Positions 1-9,491 of a DNA stretch of 64,000 bases are shown here, in pieces. Made by a program: the position numbers and the translations under genes. Positions within the stretch are counted from its first letter, which is position 1. Each line of letters starts with the position of its first letter. The notes beneath the pieces were generated by a model. The model was not told the DNA's origin, did no database searches, and saw nothing but the letters and a program-made list of their open reading frames with translations. Source of the DNA: Aphanocapsa lilacina HA4352-LM1 (GTDB lineage Bacteria > Cyanobacteriota > Cyanobacteriia > Gloeobacterales > Gloeobacteraceae); assembly GCA_019359725.1 (NCBI GenBank), contig JAHHGR010000005.1, positions 32,067 to 96,066 of the forward strand, written 5' to 3'.

Positions 1-421
1 CGCCTTTTTCGGTGCCGTAGCCGGTGCCACGCGAACCGGCGAGCATGTTCTCCGAAACGGAGGTGTCGGATTGGACCGGGGCCTTGGTGCTCAGGATCGG
101 GCGCGAGGCTTTGGCTTTTTGCGGCGCGCTTTGCTTTGCCACGGACTTGGATTTGGGCTTCGTTTTTACCGGCTCGGGCGGCTTGGGCTTCGGCTTGGGG
201 GGATCGGGCTGCTTAATTTCGGGAGGCTTGGGAGGTGCGGTCTGCACCATCACCATTTTCTGGACAGGCGGCGGCTCGGGAGCCTTAGGCTCCGGCAGGC
301 TCAGGAGCATCACTCCCCCGTGCAGCACCGCCGATCCGACGACACTCAGCGCCATAATCCAGCCGCTTGTGGTTCCTAAGGTGGTCTCAAACGGCGTCAA
401 CGGTTCTGTATTGGAATTCAT
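1..421 (-). CDS. TonB-family / energy-transducer-like protein (N-terminal part, runs off left edge)
   Basis: Manual reverse-strand translation MNSNTEPLTPFETTLGTTSGWIMALSVVGSAVLHGGVMLLSLPEPKAPEPPPVQKMVMVQTAPPKPPEIKQPDPPKPKPKPPEPVKTKPKSK...: N-terminal TM segment, then a Pro/Lys-rich linker typical of TonB. Absent from the ORF track because it has no stop in the window. Confidence 0.75.
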   Translation of the reverse strand, partial: MNSNTEPLTPFETTLGTTSGWIMALSVVGSAVLHGGVMLLSLPEPKAPEPPPVQKMVMVQTAPPKPPEIKQPDPPKPKPKPPEPVKTKPKSKSVAKQSAPQKAKASRPILSTKAPVQSDTSVSENMLAGSRGTGYGTEKG

Positions 422-630
422 AGTCAGTTTACTGCTAAACAGCCGGACTTTCCTGGGACAAAGCCGGGCGCACCTTGTTCCATCAGCCTCTCCTGCAGAG
501 TGATCTTCAGATATCTACCCTGGGGCAGATATCCTCTGGATTGACAGAAATTTGCTATAAATTTACTAATTAATATTGGGGAGTGCGGCCGGGAGCTGAG
601 TACGGGTGTCCCGGCCGCAGAGGCGGTGCC

Positions 631-2475
631 TTAGTCCACCGCCCGGTTCGACAGACGGGTCAGCACGTCGTTGGATCGCTGGATGAACTGGCCCATCGAC
701 TCCGCGTCGAAGCTCTTCTGCGACAGCAGCGCCAGATCGTAGACGTGCTGGCAAACGAGCGTCACCAGCGCGTCGTCGCGGCCGGTGTCCGCAAGGCGCT
801 GGACGTTCTGGATGAGGGGATTGCTGGTGTTGAGCACCAGGGTGTGATCCTCTAGAAACTCCATCGGTTTTTGCTGTACCAGGGCAGTCATCTCCTTGAT
901 CCGCCGAAGTGACTCCGGGAGCAACAGCACCGCTGGGGTGGCCTCACTTTTGAGTGCCTCGGCGCGCACTTTGAGCTTGGCCTGGCTGAGCTGCCGCTGA
1001 AACAACTCCACCAGTTGCTCGCTGCGGGTCTTGTTGGTGGCCGGGTCCACCAGTTCGGCGGCTTTGTCTTTGCTCAGGACGTTTTCGTCCAGGTCCGAGT
1101 CGACCCGGGCGAAGCGCGCCTCGCTGTTGTGCCGCTCCAAGAACGAGACGAAATGCGTATCGATGTAGGCATCGAGCAACAGCACCTCGATGTCCTGGCT
1201 TTTGAGCAACTCGATATAAGGAGTCTGGGCGCCGGTGTCGCTGGCGTAGTAAACCTTGCCCCCGGTCCTTTCTTTGTTGCGCTCCAGGTAGTCTTTGAGG
1301 GTGGTGTAGCTCTCGCCCAGGGCTAGCGGGAAGATCAAGATGTCCTTGACCTGCTCGTAGAATTTGTCGGAGTTCATCACACCGTACTTAATGAACATGT
1401 TGATGTCTTTCCAGCACTGCACGTAGCGCTCGTAGTCATCGCGGTGCAGTTCTTTGAGGCGATCGCCGACTTTTTTGGTGATGTAATCGGCGATGCGGCG
1501 TACGGTGCGGTCGTTCTGCAGGAACGAGCGCGAGACGTTGAGCGGAATATCGGGACTGTCGACCGCCCCCTGCAGTGGTGTTAGAAACTGGGGAATAATT
1601 TCCTCGACGTTGTTGCTCACGAACACCTGGTTGCAGAAAAGGCGAATCTGCCCCTTGGTCCAATCGATGTCGGAGCGCAGGCGCGGGAAATAGAGAATGC
1701 CCTGCAGGTTGAAAGGATAGTCGGTATTCAGGTGGATCCAGAAGAGCGGCTCATCGTTGAGAGGATACAGGTAGCTGTAGAACTCCTTGTAATCCTCGTC
1801 TTTGAGGCTGCCTGGCGATTGGGTCCAAAGCGGCTTCTGGCGGTTGGCCACCTCGCCGTTAAATTTGATGGGCACCGGCAGGAAGTCGCAGTAATTGCGG
1901 ATGAGTTGCCGGATATTCACTTCATCGAGAAACTCTTCATTTTCTGCGTCGATAAAGAGGCGGACAGTCGTGCCCCGCTCGGTGCGTTCCGAGGAGGTGA
2001 GTTCAAAGGCGGTAGTGCCGTCGCAACTCCACAGCACCGCCTCAGCACCGCCTTTATAGGAGAGCGTGTCGATCTCGACTTTGCCTGCCACCATGAACGC
2101 CGAGTAGAAGCCCAGCCCGAAGTGGCCAATGATCTGCTGCTTGACGTCATCGCCCTGATACTTTTGCAGGAATTCTTCGGCGCTCGAAAACGCCACCTGG
2201 TTGATGTACTTTTTGACTTCCTCAGCGGTCATGCCGAGGCCGTTGTCGTTCACACTCAGGATTTTAGCCTCTTTGTCAAGGGTGACGCGGATCTCGAATT
2301 CTTCGCCGCTGCTTTGAAATTCCCCGGAGTAGCCAAGCATCTTGAGCTTGCTGATCGCGTCGGCGGCGTTGGAGATCAGCTCCCGCAGGAAAATGTCCTT
2401 GTCGGAGTACAGCCAGCGCTTGATGATCGGGAAGATATTCTCGGTGTGGACGGTGATACTGCCTCTCTCTTGCAT
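631..2475 (-). CDS. htpG: Molecular chaperone HtpG (Hsp90)
   Basis: 614 aa; IFPIIKRWLYSDKDIFLRELISNAADAISKLK, NDNGLGMTAEEVKKYI, IGHFGLGFYSAFMV are Hsp90 GHKL motifs. Confidence 0.97.
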   Translation of the reverse strand: MQERGSITVHTENIFPIIKRWLYSDKDIFLRELISNAADAISKLKMLGYSGEFQSSGEEFEIRVTLDKEAKILSVNDNGLGMTAEEVKKYINQVAFSSAEEFLQKYQGDDVKQQIIGHFGLGFYSAFMVAGKVEIDTLSYKGGAEAVLWSCDGTTAFELTSSERTERGTTVRLFIDAENEEFLDEVNIRQLIRNYCDFLPVPIKFNGEVANRQKPLWTQSPGSLKDEDYKEFYSYLYPLNDEPLFWIHLNTDYPFNLQGILYFPRLRSDIDWTKGQIRLFCNQVFVSNNVEEIIPQFLTPLQGAVDSPDIPLNVSRSFLQNDRTVRRIADYITKKVGDRLKELHRDDYERYVQCWKDINMFIKYGVMNSDKFYEQVKDILIFPLALGESYTTLKDYLERNKERTGGKVYYASDTGAQTPYIELLKSQDIEVLLLDAYIDTHFVSFLERHNSEARFARVDSDLDENVLSKDKAAELVDPATNKTRSEQLVELFQRQLSQAKLKVRAEALKSEATPAVLLLPESLRRIKEMTALVQQKPMEFLEDHTLVLNTSNPLIQNVQRLADTGRDDALVTLVCQHVYDLALLSQKSFDAESMGQFIQRSNDVLTRLSNRAVD

Positions 2476-3023
2476 CGATGTAACCAGAACGCTCAGCTAT
2501 CACAATAGCAAGACCGCTTCTACAGCTGTAACCGGTCCTCGCCTCGCTGGTTTGTGGGTGGTACCTCCCCAATGACCTTCGCGCCTATCCCGGTTTCAGA
2601 CGGCAAACCACAACCTGCACTCCATTCAAAATAAAAGAGACAAATTGGAATAAACACTCTAAATCCCTAGACTTAGTATAGTATATCTTATTTGGAAATT
2701 TTTTTGTGCGCACATTGCAACCATTTCTGGTCTATTAAATTCCACCTGTGAACTCTTGCAAAATTGCTGACCGGGGATCGCAAAAAGAAAATCACACCGC
2801 CCTAAGACGGCTCAAGTCTGAGAAAGCCTGTGAGAAGGTGATCCCAGCTGCATTGAGAGGTCGCTGCGTCGGTCGTTGGTAAATTCCCCTCAGGAAAATC
2901 CCCGAGATTGTCGCGTGGAACACAATGACGAAGGAATGTTACAAGTCGTGGCGACATGCCTGGGCGCCAGCTACAAATGTCTTGCAACCACCTCCCCGGG
3001 ATCGCCGGGCAAGGAGACCATTG

Positions 3024-3599
3024 ATGGATGAGAATATGAATACTGCGCCTCCGTCGACGGAGGCGTCGCTCGAAGCTGAGGAAAAATCGGTCGTCGTTAT
3101 CGAGGGTGTCGAGGCCACTTCAGAAGCGCAGCCGGTTGTCGAGCAAGTGCTCGATGATCAAGAAGCGACCGCCGAGGAGCCGCATCTAGAGGCAACGACA
3201 GCAGCCGAGCCGGTGGAAGAGGAAGCCATCGTTGCTGAGGAGTTTGCGGAGGAGCCGACTTCGGAGGCACCGACCACCGACATCGAGGAGACGGCCGCCG
3301 AAGCGGAGAGCGTTTTTGAGCCCGCCGCTGCTGAAGAAATGGTTGAGGTGGAAGTCGCCGAAGAGAAGACTGCCGTGGTTGAAGAGCCCGTTGCAGAGGC
3401 TTCCGAGGTTGCTGCTGCAGAGGCCGTTTCTGAGAACCCGCTGGAAGGGACTACCGAAGAGGAAGCTGTCGTCGAGCCGACTGAGACCGCCCAGGATACT
3501 GCTGAAGAGCATGTGCCCGGCGAGCAGGCGGTCGAGGAAACGGCCTCCGTCGTGGATGCCGATGCCGACGAAACACGCACGGAGCAGGCCACAGCGTAG
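3024..3599 (+). CDS. Acidic, Glu/Ala/Val/Thr-rich low-complexity (disordered) protein
   Basis: ORF 2925..3599; likely start ATG at 3024 (MDENMNTAPPSTEASLEAEEKS...). Composition is almost entirely E/A/V/T/P. Confidence 0.5.
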   Translation: MDENMNTAPPSTEASLEAEEKSVVVIEGVEATSEAQPVVEQVLDDQEATAEEPHLEATTAAEPVEEEAIVAEEFAEEPTSEAPTTDIEETAAEAESVFEPAAAEEMVEVEVAEEKTAVVEEPVAEASEVAAAEAVSENPLEGTTEEEAVVEPTETAQDTAEEHVPGEQAVEETASVVDADADETRTEQATA

Positions 3600-3769
3600 C
3601 GAAGTCAGTTGAGAGTCAGGTACCGGTGGTGGTGTCGATGCACCGAACGATATTTTGGATCCTTGTCTTTACTGCAGCCCATGGTGATGTGCGCCAGACG
3701 TTTTTTTGTTGAGCCGGCACCTTCATTCCTTGCTTTGCGATCGTGAATCGACAACTGCAATGCTCCTTA

Positions 3770-3795
3770 CCCGCCGCTCTGCCGGCGGGTTTTTT
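3770..3795 (+). terminator. Rho-independent terminator
   Basis: CCCGCCG-ctctgc-CGGCGGG followed by TTTTTT. Confidence 0.85.
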
Positions 3796-3866
3796 GCAAG
3801 AGATCAAGGCAGCTTGCGGAGGGAGGGTGAGCAGGTACATTCCGAGAGGAAAGATTCGTTGCTAGC

Positions 3867-4994
3867 ATGTGCGGTGAACGGGATGTCCGTTTTTTCAATC
3901 ACCAGACGGTACGGACGATGGCCGAAGCCGATGCGAGAGCACCCAAGCCGCTGCCTGCCGACTCTCCCGTGCCAGCCAAACCCACGCGCGCCCAAAAGCG
4001 CGAACAGGCTCGCGCCGCCCGCCGTTCGCCCGTCTGCCTCAACTGTGGCGAACTGACCCCCGGCAACTACTGCATCCACTGCGGGCAACCCAACGAGACG
4101 TACCGAGTTTCGACCCGGAAGTTGGTCGCTGATTTTATCAACGACTATTTCACCGTCGATCTCAAATTTCCCAAAAGCGTTCTGCCGCTCTTGTTCAAAC
4201 CCGGTTTTTTAACCAACGAATACATCGCAGGCCGTAGAGCACGCTACATCGCTCCCCTGCGCATGTATTTGTTTGTGAGCGTTCTTTATTTTGTGATTTT
4301 AGGGTTTTTCAGCAACACCCTTTTCGACAACTCAAATGATGTCACAGTGCAGACGGACACAGGGGCCGACACCCCTGCAAAGGTTCTGGATAATTCCAAA
4401 GCCACTCGGAAAATCGACAACGCGCTCAAACCGCCAAATCCAAAGCTTGCCCCCCCCGGTGCCGATCAAAAAGGCGTCAATGTTCGCATTGGCAACGACG
4501 GCAGCCTGCCGCTAGACATCAAGCCCGAGGATGTCGAGGTTGATACTGGAAACCCGGACCTCGATCGCTATCTAGTCAAACAAATTCGTGCCAAAGTTGA
4601 AGACTACCGAGCTCCCGGTGGACGGGACAGGCTTATTCGCGACATCGAAGACAATCTCCCGATCGCGGTATTTACCCTGTTGCCTGTGTTCGCTCTACTT
4701 CTAAAAGTCTTCTACTGGCGCAGCGGACGCTACTACGCCGAGCATTTGATCTTCTCACTCCACTTTCATGCCTTCATTTTCCTGGCCTTAAGTCTAGCCA
4801 CGCTGGTAAACAGTAACCTGTTGTTGCCCTGGACACCATTCGCCCATCTTCTGTACCTGTTCATTGCGATGATGACGGTATACCGGCAGGGATGGCTGAA
4901 GACGCTGATCAAATGTTCACTGCTGGTGGCCGGTTACAGCATTGCCATCATTTTTTCGATCGTGCTGGCGGCGTTACTCACTTTTGTATTTTAA
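3867..4994 (+). CDS. DUF3667-like zinc-ribbon membrane protein
   Basis: CLNCGELTPGNYCIHCGQ N-terminal double CxxC, then multiple TM segments. Start may be ATG at 3918 (MAEADARAPK). Confidence 0.75.
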   Translation: MCGERDVRFFNHQTVRTMAEADARAPKPLPADSPVPAKPTRAQKREQARAARRSPVCLNCGELTPGNYCIHCGQPNETYRVSTRKLVADFINDYFTVDLKFPKSVLPLLFKPGFLTNEYIAGRRARYIAPLRMYLFVSVLYFVILGFFSNTLFDNSNDVTVQTDTGADTPAKVLDNSKATRKIDNALKPPNPKLAPPGADQKGVNVRIGNDGSLPLDIKPEDVEVDTGNPDLDRYLVKQIRAKVEDYRAPGGRDRLIRDIEDNLPIAVFTLLPVFALLLKVFYWRSGRYYAEHLIFSLHFHAFIFLALSLATLVNSNLLLPWTPFAHLLYLFIAMMTVYRQGWLKTLIKCSLLVAGYSIAIIFSIVLAALLTFVF

Positions 4995-5010
4995 TTAACG
5001 TGAGTTCGGG

Positions 5011-5260
5011 TTAAGCCAGGAGCAGCTCAGCATCCGCTGCCACCGAAGGCTTTTTCAGTTGGTGGCAGTAGGCGATCCGCCCACTCACCCAGTTCACCAC
5101 AAAGGGCGTTGGGCTGCGATGTGACGGGTGTGCTCTATCTGCGCAATGTTCTTTAGCTGGTCATTGACTGCCTCCAGCAGGCCCCGCTTGCGCAACCACA
5201 GCTTATCGCTCAGCACCATCAACCGATTTTTCATCTTGCGGCGCAACTTGGTAATACGGT
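5011..5260 (-). pseudogene. IS982-like transposase C-terminal relic
   Basis: Reverse translation ...LMVLSDKLWLRKRGLLEAVNDQLKNIAQIEHT... / HRSPTPFVVNWVSGRIAYCHQLKKPSVAADAELLLA*, split over two frames by a 1-nt shift near 5110-5125. Confidence 0.75.
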
Positions 5261-5741
5261 GGGGGGCCTGGCGGAGCGGCGCCAGGAGAACGCCGCCAGC
5301 CAGATTATCGGCGGCATCGAATTCGGCGGCCAGTGGCGGGTGATCCCCGAACTTGCCCTCTTGGGCACCGCCACCTGGACTCAGGGGGATACTACGCTCG
5401 ACACCGGCGAAGTCGTACCTGCCGACCGCATTCCGCCATTTAACGGCATCGTTGGGATGCGCTACGAACCGCCGGCAGGCAAATTCTACGTCGAGCCGCT
5501 CTTGCGCTACGCAGGCGCCCAGAACCGTCTAGCTCCGAACAACCGCACCGACAACCGCATCAACCCGAACGGCACCCCCGGCTTTTTCGTCTTCGATGTG
5601 CGCGCGGGGATGTTGGTGAGCGAAAGCCTCTGGCTGCGGCTGGTCGCCCAGAACCTCACCAACAACAACTACCGCGAGCACGGCAGTTCCCTCGACGGGC
5701 TGGGGACGAACATTTTTTTCAACGTCGACTACCGCTATTGA
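5259..5741 (+). pseudogene. TonB-dependent siderophore receptor, C-terminal barrel fragment
   Basis: GGIEFGGQWRVIPELALLGTATWTQGDT...FFVFDVRAGMLVSESLWLRLVAQNLTNNNYREHGSS...NIFFNVDYRY*: end of a TonB receptor barrel with terminal aromatic. Plug and most of the barrel missing; abuts the IS982 relic. Confidence 0.8.
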
Positions 5742-5749
5742 GCAATGCC

Positions 5750-6442
5750 ATGGTCCGGATCTTGATCGCCGAGGACGACGAGCGCATTGCGATCCCGCTT
5801 GCGGAAGATCTCACCCACCAGCACTACCTGGTGGACGTGGCGGCGGACGGCAAAGCCGCCTGGCACTACGCCAGCACCTACCACTACGATGTGCTTCTGC
5901 TCGATGTGATGCTGCCGGAGATCGATGGCTTCGCCCTATGCAGGCAACTGCGCGAGGCAGGTTACGAGCAACCCATCTTGATGCTCACCGCCCTCGATCG
6001 CACCACGGACCGGGTGGCCGGGCTCGACAGCGGTGCAGACGATTATCTGGTCAAACCCTTTAGCCTGGCGGAACTGGGGGCGAGGGTGCGGGCGCTGCTC
6101 CGACGCAGTGGTCCGACCCGGGGATTGGTGCTCAAAGCCGGACCCCTCAGCCTCGATCCGCTGATGCTGCAGGCCACCTACGGCGGCTTGCCTTTGCACC
6201 TGACCCCCAAGGAGTACCGGTTGCTCGAATGCCTGCTGCGCCACCCCGGCCAGATCTTCAGCCGTGAGATGCTCCTGGACCGGCTGTGGGAACCCGCCCA
6301 TGCCGGCGGGGACGACGCCGTCAAAGCCCTGGTGCTGAGACTGAGGCGCAAATTGCAAGAAGCCGGAGCCCCGCAGGATTTGCTCAAGACGGTGCACGGC
6401 TTCGGCTACTGCTTCAATCGCTCCGCGATGGAATTCGAATGA
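5750..6442 (+). CDS. OmpR/PhoB-family response regulator (RppA-like)
   Basis: MVRILIAEDDERIAIPLAEDL..LLLDVMLPEIDGF..MLTALD..DDYLVKPF plus winged-helix C-terminus. Confidence 0.93.
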   Translation: MVRILIAEDDERIAIPLAEDLTHQHYLVDVAADGKAAWHYASTYHYDVLLLDVMLPEIDGFALCRQLREAGYEQPILMLTALDRTTDRVAGLDSGADDYLVKPFSLAELGARVRALLRRSGPTRGLVLKAGPLSLDPLMLQATYGGLPLHLTPKEYRLLECLLRHPGQIFSREMLLDRLWEPAHAGGDDAVKALVLRLRRKLQEAGAPQDLLKTVHGFGYCFNRSAMEFE

Positions 6443-7698
6443 TTGAGCCGTCGCTTTTTACCCGCACACGCTTGAAGCTGCTGGCCGGTTTTCTGGGGGT
6501 GCTTGCGGCAATCTTGCTGCTCTTCTGCGCGGGGGTGGGGGGCTTTTTCCGCCTGGCACTCGCGCAACGCTTCGATCAGCAACTGGCCGCCTTCGCCCAC
6601 GCCGCCCTCAGCACCATCGACATCGAGGAGGGCGAGTTCGACTTTCGCTCCGCCCCCCAGGTATCTTCCCAACCGCTGCCTACCGACACCGAGGTGCAGT
6701 GGTTCGACCCGGAAGGCCGCCTGCTGCGCGAGGTGGGCGCACTGCCGGGGATCGCTTCGCAGCTTGCCGAGCGGCCGACGACCGGCCGCTTCGAGAATTT
6801 GCCCGGCCCCTTGCGCGCCTGGGTGGAGCCGGTGCGCGCCCCCGGCGGCACCCTCGCGGGTTACCTGCGGGTAACCCGCTCTTTTGAAACGGTGGAAGGT
6901 CCCTTCGGGCAACTGCTCTGGGGTTTGGCGGCGGGTATCCCGGCGGTCTTGCTGGTGAGCGCGGCGGGCGGCTGGTGGCTCACGGGCCTGGTGATCCGAC
7001 CGGTGGAGGACACCCTGCGCAGACTGGAACAGTTCGCCGCCGACGCCAGCTACGAGTTGCGCAATCCCCTGATGGCGATCCAGAGCAACTGTGCGGTCGC
7101 CCTCAAGTATCCCGAGCAGATACGCCCCGGCGACCGGCAAAAGTTTTTACGCATCGAGGACGCTGCCCGCCAACTGCTCACCCTTGTGCAGGAGTTGCTG
7201 ATGCTGGCGCGTACCGGCGAGGGGATCGCAGCTCCCGAGCCGGTCGACTTGGCGCATCTGGCGCAGGAACTGGTGGCGGAGTACCGTCCGCGCGCCTGCG
7301 AATGCGATCTGCAATTGAACCTTGCGATCGAACCGTCGCCATCCTCCTGGCAAGTGTCGGGCAAGGCGGTCCAACTGCGCTGTCTGTGTGCCAATTTGAT
7401 CGAAAATGCGGTCAAATTCACTCCCGAAGGGGGCCGCATCGACGTCCGCCTGTGCCGCGCGTCCAGAGAAGTCCTGGTGCAAGTCAGCGACACCGGTGTC
7501 GGCATCGCCCCGCCCGACCTGCCCCACGTCTTCGACCGCTTCTGGCGGGCGGACCGCTCGCGCCACCGCCAGGGCGGCAGCGGCCTGGGTCTGGCCATCG
7601 CCCGGGGCATCGCCGAGGCCCACGGCGGCACCCTCGAAGCCCGGAGCATCCCCGAGCACGGCAGCACCTTCACCGTGCGCCTACCCGCTGTCCATTAG
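6439..7698 (+). CDS. Sensor histidine kinase (degenerate H-box)
   Basis: ATGA overlap with the response regulator. Two TM segments; N box NLIENAVKFTPEGG, G1 DTGVGIAPPDL, F box VFDRFWRADRS, G2 GGSGLGLAIARGIAEAHGG. H-box reads DASYELRNPL. Confidence 0.9.
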   Translation: MIEPSLFTRTRLKLLAGFLGVLAAILLLFCAGVGGFFRLALAQRFDQQLAAFAHAALSTIDIEEGEFDFRSAPQVSSQPLPTDTEVQWFDPEGRLLREVGALPGIASQLAERPTTGRFENLPGPLRAWVEPVRAPGGTLAGYLRVTRSFETVEGPFGQLLWGLAAGIPAVLLVSAAGGWWLTGLVIRPVEDTLRRLEQFAADASYELRNPLMAIQSNCAVALKYPEQIRPGDRQKFLRIEDAARQLLTLVQELLMLARTGEGIAAPEPVDLAHLAQELVAEYRPRACECDLQLNLAIEPSPSSWQVSGKAVQLRCLCANLIENAVKFTPEGGRIDVRLCRASREVLVQVSDTGVGIAPPDLPHVFDRFWRADRSRHRQGGSGLGLAIARGIAEAHGGTLEARSIPEHGSTFTVRLPAVH

Positions 7699-7709
7699 AG
7701 GCCCCGGCC

Positions 7710-8609
7710 TCACAGCCACCAGGCGAGCGGATAAACCAGATATTCCACGTAATAAAGCTTCCAGATGAACTGATAAAAATCGGTCACTTCGACATTGTCC
7801 TTGAGTTCCACCCGGCCACGGCGATAGAAGAAAACCGCCAGCACCGCAGCATGAAAAGCGAACAAAAAGGCTACCCCGGCAGGTGAGAGAAACAAGGCGC
7901 TCAGGGCGCTGACCAGCAGGTAAGTCGCCACCAGCAGCCAGCAGGACAAGCCAAAGACAAAGCGCTTGCCGAGGCGCAGTGAAAAGGTAGTAATCGCAAA
8001 GCGTCGGTCCCCTTCCATATCGGGAATGTCCTTAAAGATGGCGATTACAAAGGTAAACAAGGTCACAAACAGGCTCAGGCACAAAATTGCCGGATCGAAC
8101 CGGACGGGTTGGCCGGCTTCGTCCAGGAAATAGCCCCACAGCCCCAGATTGACGATCAGCCCGCGCACGGTGAAGATGCACAGCGAAGCGAACAGCGCAA
8201 AGCGCTTCAGTCGCAGGGGCGGCAGCGAGTAGGCGGTACCGATGAGGACGCTTGCCGCCACCGTGGCAAACAGGTACGGATTTTGCAGCAGGGCGATTCC
8301 GAGCGCTGTTACTCCGAGGACGCCCACCAGCACCGCCCCGGTGCGCGGCGAAATCTCGCCGCTCGCGATAGGCAGGTAGGGCTTGTTGATACGGTCAATC
8401 TCAACATCGGTAAGCTGGTTGAGGCCGACGATATAGACGTTGGCGCACAAACAGCTCACCTGGGCGACAAGCAGTGCTGCGAGCCCTTCAGGAGTAACAG
8501 CGCCCAGATGTGCCGAGGCGATCACGAAAATGCCGATCAGGCTCGCGGCGGTGCCGTAGATGGTGTGCGGGCGGGTGAATTTCCAGAAGGCTTGTAGCGT
8601 CGGCGGCAT
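7710..8609 (-). CDS. UbiA-family prenyltransferase, homogentisate phytyltransferase-like
   Basis: FWKFTRPHTIYGTAASLIG...NQLTDVEIDRINKPYLPIASGE...KDIPDMEGDRRFAITTFSLRLGKR. Confidence 0.9.
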   Translation of the reverse strand: MPPTLQAFWKFTRPHTIYGTAASLIGIFVIASAHLGAVTPEGLAALLVAQVSCLCANVYIVGLNQLTDVEIDRINKPYLPIASGEISPRTGAVLVGVLGVTALGIALLQNPYLFATVAASVLIGTAYSLPPLRLKRFALFASLCIFTVRGLIVNLGLWGYFLDEAGQPVRFDPAILCLSLFVTLFTFVIAIFKDIPDMEGDRRFAITTFSLRLGKRFVFGLSCWLLVATYLLVSALSALFLSPAGVAFLFAFHAAVLAVFFYRRGRVELKDNVEVTDFYQFIWKLYYVEYLVYPLAWWL

Positions 8610-8670
8610 CCGATATCCAGCACCCGTACGGAGTGTACCCGCAACAAATTGTACCGCCCGGGTGCTTAAA

Positions 8671-8697
8671 GCCGATGGCGGGTATCCCGCCGTCGGC
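8671..8697. other. Strong hairpin (possible transcription end signal)
   Basis: GCCGATGGCGGG-TAT-CCCGCCGTCGGC, one wobble/mismatch, triloop; between 8609 and the ORFs ending at 8715. Confidence 0.5.
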
Positions 8698-8714
8698 CAC
8701 CGCAGGGTCGCTAT

Positions 8715-9258
8715 TTAGGGCGCGTTGATCGCCTGGTGGATGCCGTCGATCAGCGTGTTGGTGCCGCTGATCATCGCACCGGCGCGCACCGCAGCCATGC
8801 CGATAGCGTCTACTCTGGCGGAGTGGGCGGCGTAGACAAAATTTTTGTATAGTTGGGCCGCTTCCTGAGGCGACAAATCCAACAGGCACACAAGGAGTGA
8901 TGTCGGCGGCTGGCGCTTCGAGTCGTTCGGCCGCTGGATGTAGGCGCGCAACGCCTCCCGTTCATCCGCCGAGTCAGTATAGTGCGCCACGGACCGACCG
9001 ATGCTGTCGCAGCGATGGGCATCGAAAACTGTTTCAACGGCACAGTTTCCCGCTCGCCGCGCCCGGGGTTCCGACATAGGGGGTGGCGTCGCTGGCACTT
9101 TCTGAGGCGCGCGGCCCATTCTGGTCGTTGTCGGGGTCGATGCGCGGGTTATCGATGCAAACCGGAACGCTGTCCGGTGGCTGCCCGTCGGTGCAGCGCA
9201 CCACCAGCACCGCCACCAGGGCGAAGGCGGCAAAGATGGCCAAGATGCGGGGGGCCAT
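8715..9258 (-). CDS. Hypothetical secreted/lipoprotein-like protein; possibly frameshifted
   Basis: Frame at 9034..9258 gives MAPRILAIFAAFALVAVLVVRCTDGQPPDS...; a second overlapping frame continues ...CAVETVFDAHRCDSIGRSVAHYTDSADEREALRAYIQ...IDGIHQAINAP*. Confidence 0.35.
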
Positions 9259-9260
9259 GG

Positions 9261-9491
9261 CTATTTCTTTTCGAGCCGGACGCTGTACCACTGCAGGTAC
9301 TCGCTGGGCGATGTCGGGTAGTCGCAGGCGGTATCGAGCAAAAATTTGACCTGGCGGGTCAGGGCTTCGCCTGCAAGACCTTCCGCCCGCCGGACGGCAT
9401 CGGCCAGAACGGCCTGCAGTTCGGCTTCGGTAACGAACTGCTCCTCCTGGTCCGTGCGCAGCAGCACGTAGTACGCTTTGTCGTTATCCAT
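9261..9491 (-). CDS. Conserved-looking hypothetical protein (76 aa)
   Basis: MDNDKAYYVLLRTDQEEQFVTEAELQAVLADAVRRAEGLAGEALTRQVKFLLDTACDYPTSPSEYLQWYSVRLEKK; start overlaps the end of the TPR gene. Confidence 0.65.
   Translation of the reverse strand: MDNDKAYYVLLRTDQEEQFVTEAELQAVLADAVRRAEGLAGEALTRQVKFLLDTACDYPTSPSEYLQWYSVRLEKK

Noticed and set aside
24-503. 159-aa and 102-aa Gly/Leu-rich ORFs on + strand
   Set aside because: Antisense shadow of the reverse-strand TonB-like gene, whose composition (Pro/Lys linker) produces these ORFs.
1732-2508. 258-aa + strand ORF
   Set aside because: Antisense of htpG; no recognisable domain.
2576-2925. Considered a known housekeeping ncRNA (6S, SRP, tmRNA, RNase P)
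   Set aside because: No conserved signature of these RNAs could be recognised by eye.
3158-3612. Ser/Ala-rich and Arg/Pro-rich ORFs overlapping the acidic protein
   Set aside because: Low-complexity alternative-frame shadows of the GAA/GCC-rich repeat composition.
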